A stretch of DNA of 64,000 bases from JALORV01 sp963791235 (GTDB lineage Bacteria > Pseudomonadota > Gammaproteobacteria > Burkholderiales > Burkholderiaceae_F): the NCBI GenBank assembly GCA_963791235.1, contig CAWBRW010000029.1, positions 1,116,001 through 1,180,000 on the forward strand, written 5' to 3'. Position 1 is the stretch's first letter. The number at the start of each line of letters is the position of its first letter. The position numbers and the translations under genes are program-made. The notes beneath the pieces are model-generated. The model searched no databases. It saw only the letters and a list, made by a program, of their open reading frames with translations, and was not told where the DNA came from. Positions 42,668 to 51,332 of the stretch are shown one piece after another.

Positions 42668-43096
42668 TCAGGCCGTCGCTTGCGCCGTGCGCTGCGCGCG
42701 AAGGACGACCTTGCAGAACGTTTCGGGGGTGAACAGGCGCGGGATGTCGGCCGCCTTCAGCGGCGTCTTGATGCGCTCGGCCGGGACCTCGTTCAGGAAT
42801 TCCCTCAGCCGCGCCAGGCCGGCGTCGGTCACGATGCCCTTGTTCTCGAACTCGGCCTCGGGCAGCGGGCCGCGCGCATCCTCGACGATCTTGCCGCGCG
42901 GGATCTTCACGCCGAAGCCGCGCTCGAGGCGGAACACCAGGTCGAGGAAGTCGATCGACTCGGCATCCAGGCCCTCGATCAGCGGCACCTTCGGCTTCAC
43001 GTCGTCCACTTCACAGCCGAGCGCGTCGGCGATGATCTGCGCGACCTTCGGAAAGACCGCATCGATGTCTTGCTGGCTGATTGCCTGTTCTGACAT
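42668..43096 (-). CDS. Long acyl carrier protein
   Basis: A 142-residue carrier, nearly twice the usual length of about 80. The ACP core is residues about 10-85, with the phosphopantetheine Ser in GLDAESIDFLDLVFRLE. A C-terminal extension of about 60 residues follows (ARGPLPEAEFENKGIVT, LFTPETFCKVVL). Long carriers with extensions are used in dedicated pathways, such as AcpXL for very-long-chain acyl groups of rhizobial lipid A. GGAG lies 7 bp before ATG 43096, 4 bp after the FabG stop. Confidence 0.9.
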   Translation of the reverse strand: MSEQAISQQDIDAVFPKVAQIIADALGCEVDDVKPKVPLIEGLDAESIDFLDLVFRLERGFGVKIPRGKIVEDARGPLPEAEFENKGIVTDAGLARLREFLNEVPAERIKTPLKAADIPRLFTPETFCKVVLRAQRTAQATA

Positions 43097-43100
43097 TCCC

Positions 43101-43871
43101 TCACTCCATTTTGAAGCCGCCATCGACGTGCAGCACCTCGCCGGTGATGTAGTCGGCGAAGCGCGACGCCAGAAACCAGACGGCGTGGGCTACGTCTTGT
43201 GCCTGCCCGTAACGGCGCAGGAGGATGCGTGCCTTCACCTCGTCGCCGGCCAGATCGCGCACCGGCTGCGACATCTCGGTCTCGATCACGCCAGGAGCCA
43301 CGCAGTTTACCGTGATCTTGCGCGAGGCCAGCTCGACCGCCATGGCTCGCGTGAAGGCGTTGATCGCGCCTTTGCTGGCAGCGTAGTTCGCCTGGCCGCG
43401 GCCAGGCTTTTCCCCGGCTACCGAACTCAGGTTGATGATGCGGCCTGAGCGCTTCGAGATCATGTGTGGGACCACCGCGCGCGTAACGTTGAAGACACCG
43501 CCTACGTTGGTATCGAGCACAGTGCGGATGTCCTCGTCGCTGAGCAGTGCCAGCAGGTTGTCGCGCACGACACCGGCGTTGTTGACGAGGATGTCGATGC
43601 GTCCACGACTGCCGATCACCTGCTCGATCGCCGCCGTGACCGCCCCTGCATCGGCGATGTCGACCTGCATCGCCTCGGCCTTGCCGCCGGATGCTGTCGC
43701 TGCAGCGACCACCTCGCCTGCAGCCTCGGCGTTGCCAAGGAAGAAGAACACGACATCGACGCCGTCACCGGCGAGCCGCTCGACAATGGCGCGGCCGATG
43801 CCGCGGCTGCCGCCGGTGACCAGCGCGACCTTTCCTGCGAGTCCGGAATCGGGGGCCTGCGTGCCTGTCAT
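43101..43871 (-). CDS. 3-oxoacyl-ACP reductase (FabG-like SDR)
   Basis: A 256-residue NADPH-dependent short-chain dehydrogenase. It has TGGSRGIGRAI (cofactor), NNAGVVRDNLL, catalytic Ser in NLSSVAGEKPG, and YAASKGAI with the Y-x3-K pair, plus the FabG-like C-terminus (ITGEVLHVDGGF). It reduces 3-ketoacyl-ACP. ATG 43871 lies 5 bp after the preceding stop, and the longer frame upstream lies inside that gene. It is the second gene of the operon. Confidence 0.9.
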   Translation of the reverse strand: MTGTQAPDSGLAGKVALVTGGSRGIGRAIVERLAGDGVDVVFFFLGNAEAAGEVVAAATASGGKAEAMQVDIADAGAVTAAIEQVIGSRGRIDILVNNAGVVRDNLLALLSDEDIRTVLDTNVGGVFNVTRAVVPHMISKRSGRIINLSSVAGEKPGRGQANYAASKGAINAFTRAMAVELASRKITVNCVAPGVIETEMSQPVRDLAGDEVKARILLRRYGQAQDVAHAVWFLASRFADYITGEVLHVDGGFKME

Positions 43872-43876
43872 CGCGT

Positions 43877-44665
43877 TCAGCCTGAAATGGCGAAGCCGCC
43901 ATCGACGAAGAGCGTGTGGCCGTTGATCATCGCGGCCTCGGGCAGGCACAGCAGATAGACCGCGCCGGCGACGTCTTCAGGAGTCAGTACCGGCCCGGCC
44001 GGCGAGCGCGCCTTGAACGAGGCGATCAGGTCCTCGCGATTCGGGAAATACGACAGCGCGTCGGTCTCGACGACACCGGCGCTGACCGCATTGACGCGGA
44101 TTCCGCTTGGGCCCAACTCCTGAGCCAGCGAGCGCACCAGCGACTCCAGCGCGGCCTTCGACGCGCCGATGAACGCGTAATTGGGCATCGCGCGCACCGA
44201 ACCGAGGCTGGACATCGCGATGATGCGGCCGCCGGCGCCCATCATCGGCGCCGCGCGCTGCGCCAGCAGGTTCAGCGCGAACGCATTGGTTTCCATGCAC
44301 CAGCGCCAGTGCTTGAGCGTCATGTCCATCGCCGGCTTCAGCACGCCGCTGGCAGCATTGCTGACGACGATGTCGAGCTGGCTGAAGTGCTTACCGAGCT
44401 CGCCAAACAACTCGTCGACGCTGTCAGGGAGCCCGACACTCGCCTTCAGCGCGACGGCCTTGCGACCCAGGGTGCGAAATTCCTCGCACAGCGCCTCGGC
44501 TTCCTCGTGGCTGTTGTAGTAGTTGACGACGACATCGCAGCCGGACTGCGCGAGCTTGCGCACGATCGCGCGGCCGATTCCACGGGCGGCGCCCGTGACG
44601 AGAGCGGTCTTGCCTGCGAGGGGCAAGGACGACGAAGCGGATCGGGAAGTGTCTGCGGCGGGCAT
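43877..44665 (-). CDS. Enoyl-ACP reductase, FabL-like SDR
   Basis: A 262-residue SDR that closely follows Bacillus FabL: SNAASGVLKPAMDM, a Trp in HWRWCMETNAFAL, MSSLGSVRAMPNY, and VSAGVVETDALSYFPNRED. Its Tyr and Lys are separated by six residues (YAFIGASK), the enoyl-reductase spacing, not three as in FabG. It should carry out the last step of each elongation cycle. It is the first gene of the seven-gene operon, with the promoter in the 121-bp gap to the divergent gene at 44787. FabL-type enzymes are usually insensitive to triclosan. Confidence 0.85.
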   Translation of the reverse strand: MPAADTSRSASSSLPLAGKTALVTGAARGIGRAIVRKLAQSGCDVVVNYYNSHEEAEALCEEFRTLGRKAVALKASVGLPDSVDELFGELGKHFSQLDIVVSNAASGVLKPAMDMTLKHWRWCMETNAFALNLLAQRAAPMMGAGGRIIAMSSLGSVRAMPNYAFIGASKAALESLVRSLAQELGPSGIRVNAVSAGVVETDALSYFPNREDLIASFKARSPAGPVLTPEDVAGAVYLLCLPEAAMINGHTLFVDGGFAISG

Positions 44666-44786
44666 TGTGGCGAGGAATCGCGATGGCGTGCGAGTGCACC
44701 GGAGCGGCGCGACCGCGATTGTATTGCTTTGACATGCGGGTGTTTTGTCCGCTTGAATTCGCCATGCCCCATAGAGGAGTTCATCG

Positions 44787-45248
44787 ATGACTGCTGCTCC
44801 CGACTTCGACCGGGCGGCCGCGCACCGCTACTTTGCCGCGCACTGTTTCAACGCTGCCTGGGACCTTCTCGACAAGTCCGACCGCACGGAAGAGGAAAAC
44901 CGTCAGATGGTGGCGCTCAACATGGCGTCGCTCTATCACTGGTCGCAGCGGCCGGACTGCACCGACACGAATCGTTCGGTCGGCTACTGGCAGGCGTCGC
45001 GCATCCATGCCGTGCTGGGACTCGCCGACGCGGCCCGGCGCTACGGCGAGACCTGTCTCGAGTTCAGTAACGCACTCCTGCCGTTCTACCGGGGGTATGC
45101 GCATGAGGCGCTGGCGCGCGCCGCTTCGGTCGCGGGCGATGGCGCCCGGGTCGCTGAACATGCGGCCAAGGGCCGAGGCTACGCCGCTCAGGTCGTGGAC
45201 GAGGCGGACCGCAAGCGGCTGCTGGATGACCTCGCGGCCTTCCCGTGA
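44787..45248 (+). CDS. Hypothetical helical protein (TPR-like)
   Basis: A 153-residue cytoplasmic protein, almost entirely helical. Repeat-like pairs are visible: AAHRYFAAHCFNAAWDLLDK, NMASLYHWSQRPD, RYGETCLEFS and AYHEA-like YAHEALARAASVAG. This suggests two or three TPR-type units. No catalytic motif. It is divergent from the FabL gene and ends facing the sulfatase gene. GGAG lies about 9 bp upstream of the ATG. Function unknown. Confidence 0.75.
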   Translation: MTAAPDFDRAAAHRYFAAHCFNAAWDLLDKSDRTEEENRQMVALNMASLYHWSQRPDCTDTNRSVGYWQASRIHAVLGLADAARRYGETCLEFSNALLPFYRGYAHEALARAASVAGDGARVAEHAAKGRGYAAQVVDEADRKRLLDDLAAFP

Positions 45249-45294
45249 GGGCCTGCTGCCGGTGGGCGGGCGGATGGGCCGACTTCAAATGCAA

Positions 45295-45324
45295 CAACGG
45301 CGAGAGCCCTGGCCCTCGCCGTTG
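45295..45324. terminator. Hairpin between convergent genes, possible bidirectional terminator
   Basis: A perfect 10-bp inverted repeat, CAACGGCGAG (45295-45304) and CTCGCCGTTG (45315-45324) with a 10-base loop, lies between the helical protein (stop 45248) and the sulfatase (stop 45344, minus strand). There is no T tract on either side, so factor-independent termination is uncertain. Confidence 0.45.
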
Positions 45325-45343
45325 GTAAGAACCTTCGTGCCGG

Positions 45344-46897
45344 CTACTGCTTCGATCCGGCCATCACCTGTTCCATCACGCGGTCGAGGTTGAAGCTACC
45401 GGGCTTCTGGCGTGGCGGGAAATCCTTGAAGCTTTGCAGCCACTGGCCCACGAACGCACCCGCGGGCGCGATCAGGAACATGCGGTCCATGTACCAGCGC
45501 TGGTAGCCCATGGCGTCCTCTTGCCGAGCGCGCTCGAAAGGATCCATCCGCAGATTGGCGAGTACCGGGGCGCGCAGCGGTGTGAACGGCTCCTGCCAGA
45601 CCTTCAGGCCCTCGGCCTTCTGCTCCAGGAACGTGATCTTCCAGTTGTCGTAACGCAGGGCCGCGACCTGACCGTCGTCGGTCCAGTAGATGAAATCGCG
45701 GCGCGGCCACTCCTTGGCCTCGCCACGTAGTGCCGGGCCGAGATCGTGGCCGTCGAGGTGCACCTTGTAGGGCTTCCCGCCGATCGTGGCGCCTTTCTTC
45801 AGGTCTTCCTTGAAGTTCTTGCCACCCGCTGCGGTCACCAGCGTCGGCAGCATGTCTTCGTGCGCAGCCATCTCGTTGACCACGGTGCCGGGCTTGATGA
45901 CGCCGGGCCACTTGATCATCGCCGGGACGCGGTAGCCGCCTTCCCACTGCGTGTTCTTCTCGCCGCGGAACATCGTCGTGCCACCGTCGGGCCAGGTGAA
46001 GGTCTCGGCGCCGTTGTCGGTCGAGTACATGACGATCGTGTTCTCCTCCAGGCCCAGTTCCTTGAGCTTGGCGAGCAGCAGGCCAACGTGGCCGTCGTGC
46101 TCGACCATGCCGTCGGCGTAGATGCCGAGGCCGGTCTTGCCTTCCGAGGCCGCCTTCAGGTGCGTGAAGACGTGCATCCGCGTGGAGTTCCACCAGATGA
46201 AGAACGGCTTGTCGGCCTTCTTCGCGCGCTCCATGAAGTCGATTGCCTTGACGTTGACTTCCTCGTCGATCGTCTCCATGCGCTTGCGCGTCAGCGGGCC
46301 GGTGTCCGTGATCTTGCCGCCGGCAAAGCTGTGGATCACGCCGCGCGGACCGAACTTCTTCCTGAACTCCGCGCTTTTCGGGTAGTCGGGGTTCTCCGGC
46401 TCCTCTTCGGCATTCAGGTGATAGAGGTTGCCGAAGAACTCATCGAAGCCATGCGCGGTCGGCAGCATGTCGTCGCGGTCGCCAAGATGGTTCTTGCCGA
46501 ACTGACCGGTCACGTAGCCCTGTGCCTTGAGCAGCGTGGCGATGGTCGGATCTTCCTTCTTCATGCCTTCGGGCGCGCCCGGCAGGCCGACCTTGGTAAG
46601 GCCGGTGCGGATCGGCGACTGGCCGGTGATGAAGGCGGCGCGGCCGGCGGTGCAGCTCTGCTGGCCATACCAGTCGGTGAAGATCGCGCCCTGCTTGGCG
46701 ATGCTGTCGATGTTCGGCGTCTTGTAACCCATCATTCCCATGTTGTAGGCGCTGATGTTGAACTGGCCGATGTCGTCGCCCCAGATGACGAGAATGTTCG
46801 GCTTCTTCGTTTGCGCGAAAGCCGACGTTGCGGTCGCAAATGCGAGCAGCAACATCGCCAGGGCTTTGAGCAGGGACGACGAGGTCTTCAGGTACAT
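45344..46897 (-). CDS. Arylsulfatase-type sulfatase, exported
   Basis: A 517-residue sulfatase with a signal peptide ending AFAQT, so periplasmic. Metal-binding Asp residues lie in WGDDIGQ (41, 42). The formylglycine site is CTAGR (Cys82), with Ala instead of the more usual Pro at the third position. GKNHLGD and STDNGAE complete the active site. Cys82 would need oxidation by a formylglycine-generating enzyme, which is not in the window. AGGAG lies 8 bp before the ATG. It is divergent from a LysR regulator, its probable controller. The substrate (aryl or choline-type sulfate ester) is not readable. Confidence 0.9.
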   Translation of the reverse strand: MYLKTSSSLLKALAMLLLAFATATSAFAQTKKPNILVIWGDDIGQFNISAYNMGMMGYKTPNIDSIAKQGAIFTDWYGQQSCTAGRAAFITGQSPIRTGLTKVGLPGAPEGMKKEDPTIATLLKAQGYVTGQFGKNHLGDRDDMLPTAHGFDEFFGNLYHLNAEEEPENPDYPKSAEFRKKFGPRGVIHSFAGGKITDTGPLTRKRMETIDEEVNVKAIDFMERAKKADKPFFIWWNSTRMHVFTHLKAASEGKTGLGIYADGMVEHDGHVGLLLAKLKELGLEENTIVMYSTDNGAETFTWPDGGTTMFRGEKNTQWEGGYRVPAMIKWPGVIKPGTVVNEMAAHEDMLPTLVTAAGGKNFKEDLKKGATIGGKPYKVHLDGHDLGPALRGEAKEWPRRDFIYWTDDGQVAALRYDNWKITFLEQKAEGLKVWQEPFTPLRAPVLANLRMDPFERARQEDAMGYQRWYMDRMFLIAPAGAFVGQWLQSFKDFPPRQKPGSFNLDRVMEQVMAGSKQ

Positions 46898-47029
46898 CGG
46901 GAGTCTCCTAACGGGAAGTTCGCGCTATCGGGCCCGGCCGCCGTCACGACTGGCGTGGCGCGTTGCCACGAGGGCGGGCCGCTCGAACACAAGCGGCAGA
47001 GACTAAGGGCGGCCGACGCGAGACGTCCA

Positions 47030-47044
47030 ATGCCGGTTAGGCAT
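47030..47044. promoter_or_regulatory. Candidate LysR-type operator
   Basis: Perfect inverted repeat ATGCC-GGTTA-GGCAT with the T-N11-A core of LysR binding sites. It lies 22 bp before the LysR gene and about 130 bp upstream of the divergent sulfatase start, a typical position for autoregulation plus activation of the divergent gene. Confidence 0.55.
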
Positions 47045-47066
47045 GATCTGATAACGTCGTCGCATC

Positions 47067-48023
47067 ATGCTCGACCTCCGATTGCTGCATCAGGCTGTGG
47101 CGCTCGCCAGGCACCGCAACTTCGCGCGGGCGGCGGAGTCGCTGCGCCTGACACAGCCGGCCCTGTCCCGCAGCATCGCGGGCCTCGAGGCCGGCCTGGG
47201 AGAGAAACTCTTCAACCGGACCCAGCAGGGCGTCGAGCCGACCGCCTTCGGCCAGATGCTGCTGTCGCGCGCACAGACGCTGCTCGAAGGCGCGACCGAA
47301 CTCGAGCGCGATTTCCAGTTGATGCGGGGTCTGGATATCGGCGAGTTGCGGGTCGGCGCGGGGGCCTACCCGGCCGAAATTTCCATTGGGCAGGCCGTGG
47401 GGCAGCTGATAAGCCGCCACCCCGGACTGCGCGTCGATGTCGCAACCACCGATCTGCGGGTGCTCGTCGAGGGCGTACTGGCACGAAGGCTCGACCTGGC
47501 CGTCGTCGAACTGTCGACCGTGGATGGCGATTCGCGCATCGCCACGGAAGCCTTGCCCAGGCATCCCGGCTGCTTCTATTGCCGCGCTGGTCACCCGCTC
47601 GCTGCACAGAAGAACCCGACCAAGGAGCAGGTGTTCGCGTTTCCCTTTGCCGGCCCGCGCATGACGAAGCGCGTGGCAGGCAGCTTCCTCAACCTGGCAA
47701 AGGCAGGGACGATCGATCCGGACTCGGGCGACTACCTGCCGCCGATCAAGGTCGATTCGATCCGGGTGGCCAAGGAAGTAGTGATATTCAGCGATGCGAT
47801 CGGGGTGGCGCCGTTGCCGCTGATCGCCGCGGAGATCGAAGCCGGCCGGCTGGTGGCGCTGGCACTGCAGTTGCCGTGGATGCACACCGGCTACGGCTTC
47901 GTTTACCTGCGGGACCGGGCACTGTCGCCAGCCGCACAGGCATTCATGATCGAAGTGCGATCTGTCGAAGACGAAATCGTCAGTCGGGAGCAGGGGCTCA
48001 AGCGCCCCGTCGCCGCGAAGTAG
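47067..48023 (+). CDS. LysR-family transcriptional regulator
   Basis: A 318-residue regulator. The N-terminal winged helix-turn-helix reads LRLLHQAVALARHRNFARAA and LTQPALSRSIAGLE. The C-terminal effector-binding domain of the periplasmic-binding-protein fold covers about 90-300. It is divergent from the sulfatase, so control of sulfate-ester use is likely, with a candidate operator in between. The effector is unknown. Confidence 0.92.
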   Translation: MLDLRLLHQAVALARHRNFARAAESLRLTQPALSRSIAGLEAGLGEKLFNRTQQGVEPTAFGQMLLSRAQTLLEGATELERDFQLMRGLDIGELRVGAGAYPAEISIGQAVGQLISRHPGLRVDVATTDLRVLVEGVLARRLDLAVVELSTVDGDSRIATEALPRHPGCFYCRAGHPLAAQKNPTKEQVFAFPFAGPRMTKRVAGSFLNLAKAGTIDPDSGDYLPPIKVDSIRVAKEVVIFSDAIGVAPLPLIAAEIEAGRLVALALQLPWMHTGYGFVYLRDRALSPAAQAFMIEVRSVEDEIVSREQGLKRPVAAK

Positions 48024-48150
48024 CCGCGCGGGAGCAACCTGTCTCGACGCCGCTGAGTCGCGGTCGGTGGCGCGAGGGTCAGAGGTCTACGCCGTTGGCC
48101 AGCGCTGGACGCGTGGCACAGGCCGCGTCCTCGGCCGCGCCGCGCTAACG

Positions 48151-49116
48151 CTATGAACCTGCGGAAATTCCGTTTTCCTTCACGACCTTGCTCCAGCGGT
48201 CAATTTCCTTCTGCATGAACGCCTTGAACTCGGCCGGCCCCTGGCCGGTGATGGTCATGCCCTGCGCGCCGAGTCGTTCGGCCACGGCCGGGTCCTTCAG
48301 CGCCTTTTGCACTTCGGCGTTCATCCGGTCAACGATGACCGCCGGCGTCTTGGCGGGCGCGATTACGCCCCAGTAGGCAAGCGCTTCAAAATTCCTGATG
48401 CCGGTTTCGGCCAGCGTCGGCGTGTCCGGCAGGCTGGGATGGCGCTTGGCGCCCGTCACGGCCATCGGCCGTACGGTGCCCGCCTTGACGTGCGGCAGCA
48501 CCAGGAACACGGTGCCGATGCCGAGCGGCGTGTGGCCGGCGACTACATCGTTCATCAGCGGGCCACCGCCGCGGTACGGGATATGGGTCCAGGACCAGCT
48601 GTCCTGCTTGCCAGCCTGGATCATCGCCAGGTGCCCCAGGCTGCCGGTGCCGATTGATCCGATCGTGATGCCCTTGATGCTGCGCGCGTCGGCGTTGACG
48701 TCAGCGAACTTGCCGTACTTCGACTTGCTCGACGCGACCAGCGCCATTGGCGAAGTGCCGATCAGCGTCACGTGCTCGAGTCCCTTCATCGTGTCGAACG
48801 AAATGTTCGGGATCAGGCTCGGGTTGGTGCCGTGGGTGTCGAACACGACTCCGAACGTGTAGCCGTCGGGCGTGGCCTTGGCCACCGCCGCGGTACCGAT
48901 CGAACCGGAAGCGCCGCCGATGTTCTCGACGACCACACTTTGCCCGAGTTGCTTGGTCAGTTGCTGGGCGAGCACACGAGCCACCTGGTCGACCGAGCCA
49001 CCTGGCGGGAATACCGCGATCAGCCTGATCGTCTTGTCGGGCCAGGTCTGGGCGCCGGCGGCGCCGGCCGTGAGAGCCACGGCCAGCATGGCCAGGGCGC
49101 GTTGCAGCATCAACAT
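48151..49116 (-). CDS. Bug-family (TctC) periplasmic solute receptor
   Basis: A 321-residue tripartite tricarboxylate transporter receptor. The signal peptide ends AGAQT, followed by the family hallmarks WPDKTIRLIAVFPPGGSVDQ, VENIGGASGSIGT, PYRGGGPLMNDVVAGH and LPDTPTLAETG. It binds a carboxylated small molecule in the periplasm. No TctA/TctB membrane genes are adjacent, which is typical of the many orphan Bug receptors in Burkholderiales. CAGGAG lies 6 bp before the ATG. It follows the DSD1 gene on the same strand after 143 bp. Confidence 0.92.
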   Translation of the reverse strand: MLMLQRALAMLAVALTAGAAGAQTWPDKTIRLIAVFPPGGSVDQVARVLAQQLTKQLGQSVVVENIGGASGSIGTAAVAKATPDGYTFGVVFDTHGTNPSLIPNISFDTMKGLEHVTLIGTSPMALVASSKSKYGKFADVNADARSIKGITIGSIGTGSLGHLAMIQAGKQDSWSWTHIPYRGGGPLMNDVVAGHTPLGIGTVFLVLPHVKAGTVRPMAVTGAKRHPSLPDTPTLAETGIRNFEALAYWGVIAPAKTPAVIVDRMNAEVQKALKDPAVAERLGAQGMTITGQGPAEFKAFMQKEIDRWSKVVKENGISAGS

Positions 49117-49259
49117 CGTTGTCTCCTGTGGCGCACTTCGTGGATCGCGCGTCGGGGCGCGAGCTTAGCGATGCGCTGCGGGCGCGTCACCTGCCGGGCG
49201 ACGGATCGGCATCCGCAGTTTCCCGAGCCGCACCGCAGGCGGTGGTCCGACGGCCGCGC

Positions 49260-50387
49260 TCAGAACACCGCGCCGCGCGCTTCGATCGGCCAGAGGTCGA
49301 TCACGACGTCGTTGCGCGAGACGACGATGACGTCGTGCAGGTTGATCGTCGGGTCAATGTGGCCGGGAATCAGCAGCGGCTTGTCGCCGAGCACGAGGTT
49401 GGGTCCTTCGTTGCCGACGCGAATCAGCACGGTGTGTTCGTCGGACACGCCACGCACTTGCCAGCCTTCGAAGGCGGGCATCGCGGGGCCCGAGTCGGTC
49501 GAGAATGCCTTGAGCCCGGCATCCAGCGTGACGCGGTCGCCACGCGCACTCATGACCGACGAGAGGATGTACAGCGCCGGCTCGAACGCCGGGGCGATCG
49601 GGTCGAACTCGTTCTTTCCATAATCGACGTCCATCAGCACGTAGGAGCCGGGCTGCACCTCGTTGTAGACGCCGCTGCCGGTTTCGTACGGAAACGTGCC
49701 GGTGCCGCCACCGGTGACGATGTCACAGGTGAGCCCCTCGGCAAGCAGGCCGTCGCGCGCCGCGCCGGCCAGGCCCGCCGCCAGCGTGATCGCCTGTCGC
49801 CGCTCCCGCACCGAGCGGCGGTGCTGGGCGGAGCCGTAATACGCCTGCAGCCCGCGCAGCTTGAGGCCTTTGTGCAGCTTGATCTCGCGGGCCAGGTCGA
49901 CGACCGCCGCCGTGTCGGGCACACCTGCGCGACCGTGACCGACATCGAGCTCGATGTAGACCTCAAGTTCGGCGGCCAGGGCGCGGCACGCGGTGGCCAG
50001 CTGGCGCACCTGCTTCACGTCGTCGACGCAGACGCCGATGGTGGCCTTCGGATAGCGCACGGCCAGCGAAGCCAGCGTGGTGACCTTGCGCTTGCCGATG
50101 ATCTCGTTGCTGACCAGCACGTTGTCGATGCCACCGGCGAGGAAGACTTCGGCCTCGGAAACCTTCTGGCAGCAGATCCCGACCGCGCCAGCGGCCATTT
50201 GTCGCCGCGCAATCTCCACGCATTTGTGGCTCTTCGCATGCGGCCTCACGCGCATGCCGCGTACCGTCGACGACTTCATCAGTCGATCGAGGTTGGCCTC
50301 GAAGCGGTCGAGGTCCAGCACGAGCGCGGGCGTATCGACCTCGTGCAGCGCATCGCCGACGCGCGCGGGAATCCAGCGCAGTTTCAT
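49260..50387 (-). CDS. DSD1-family PLP enzyme (D-threonine aldolase/3-hydroxyaspartate aldolase-like)
   Basis: A 375-residue fold-type III PLP enzyme. The PLP Lys is in VRPHAKSHKCVEIAR, with ELDVGHGRAGV, TGGGTGTFPYETGSG and the zinc-site region near LIPGHIDPT. Family members cleave or dehydrate D-threonine, D-serine or 3-hydroxyaspartate. ATG 50387 is supported by family start position (KLRWIPARVGDALHEVDTPAL); the frame further upstream lies in the promoter region. It is divergent from dcd. Confidence 0.87.
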   Translation of the reverse strand: MKLRWIPARVGDALHEVDTPALVLDLDRFEANLDRLMKSSTVRGMRVRPHAKSHKCVEIARRQMAAGAVGICCQKVSEAEVFLAGGIDNVLVSNEIIGKRKVTTLASLAVRYPKATIGVCVDDVKQVRQLATACRALAAELEVYIELDVGHGRAGVPDTAAVVDLAREIKLHKGLKLRGLQAYYGSAQHRRSVRERRQAITLAAGLAGAARDGLLAEGLTCDIVTGGGTGTFPYETGSGVYNEVQPGSYVLMDVDYGKNEFDPIAPAFEPALYILSSVMSARGDRVTLDAGLKAFSTDSGPAMPAFEGWQVRGVSDEHTVLIRVGNEGPNLVLGDKPLLIPGHIDPTINLHDVIVVSRNDVVIDLWPIEARGAVF

Positions 50388-50488
50388 GGGACCGAGTCTA
50401 GCCGGCGGGGCGATGCAGCCGGCGCCCATACAATCGCGTCTTGAGGTGAAGCCAAAACCATTGACCGCCGTCGAGCGGTGTGACCGAG

Positions 50489-51052
50489 ATGAGCATCAAG
50501 AACGACAAGTGGATCCGCCGCATGGCGGCGCAGGGAATGATCGAGCCGTTCGAGCCCGGCCAGGTGCGCGAGGTGAACGGCCAGAAGATTGTCAGCTACG
50601 GCACGTCGAGCTACGGCTACGACATCCGCTGTGCCGATGAATTCAAGATCTTCACCAACATCAACCACACGATCGTCGATCCGAAGGACTTCGACCCGAA
50701 TTCCTTCGTCGACATCAAGAGCAACGTGTGCATCATCCCGCCGAATTCCTTCGCGCTGGCGCGCACGGTCGAGTACTTCCGCATTCCGCGCAGCGTGCTG
50801 ACCATCTGCCTCGGCAAGAGCACCTACGCGCGCTGCGGCATCATCGTCAACGTCACGCCGCTCGAGCCCGAATGGGAAGGGCACGTGACGCTCGAGTTTT
50901 CCAACACCACGCCGTTGCCAGCCAAGATCTACGCGCACGAGGGCTGCGCGCAGGTGCTGTTCATCGAGGGCGACGAGGTCTGCGAAACCTCCTACAAGGA
51001 CCGCGGCGGCAAGTACCAGGGACAGCGGGGCGTGACGCTGCCGCGTACCTGA
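50489..51052 (+). CDS. dcd: dCTP deaminase
   Basis: A 187-residue enzyme that deaminates dCTP to dUTP for thymidylate synthesis. Strongly conserved: SIKNDKWIRRMA, GTSSYGYDIR, GKSTYARCGI, VTPLEPEWEGHVTLEFSN (catalytic Glu) and GKYQGQRGVTLP. The conserved start is ATG 50489 (MSIKNDK); a GTG three codons upstream is less likely. It stands alone, with a 280-bp gap after it. Confidence 0.96.
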   Translation: MSIKNDKWIRRMAAQGMIEPFEPGQVREVNGQKIVSYGTSSYGYDIRCADEFKIFTNINHTIVDPKDFDPNSFVDIKSNVCIIPPNSFALARTVEYFRIPRSVLTICLGKSTYARCGIIVNVTPLEPEWEGHVTLEFSNTTPLPAKIYAHEGCAQVLFIEGDEVCETSYKDRGGKYQGQRGVTLPRT

Positions 51053-51332
51053 CGCTCGCAGACGTCGGAAGCGGCAGTTTTGCTGACGGTGTTGCCTGGC
51101 GCGGCATCGAGTTCAGCAACACTTCGAAGCGCGGCTCGCACGGCAAGGGTGCGACGATGAGCCTCCGTCGCGTGGGCTTCGAAAGTGTCGCCTTTCCTTA
51201 CATCGATTGGCGCGCGCGCACGCAACCACTGACCAAGCCCTTGATGACGTTGCCATTCGCCGGAGCCCCGCGCTCTGGCTGAGTTCTTGCTTACGCGTCC
51301 GTCCACCCTGGGGGGTGTCCAAGGAGGGACAA

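Noticed and set aside
45746..48148. 800-codon open frame on the + strand across the sulfatase and LysR genes
   Set aside because: Antisense to the sulfatase and out of frame with LysR; composition is Arg/Ala/Val-rich with no motif, as expected from high-GC mirror frames.
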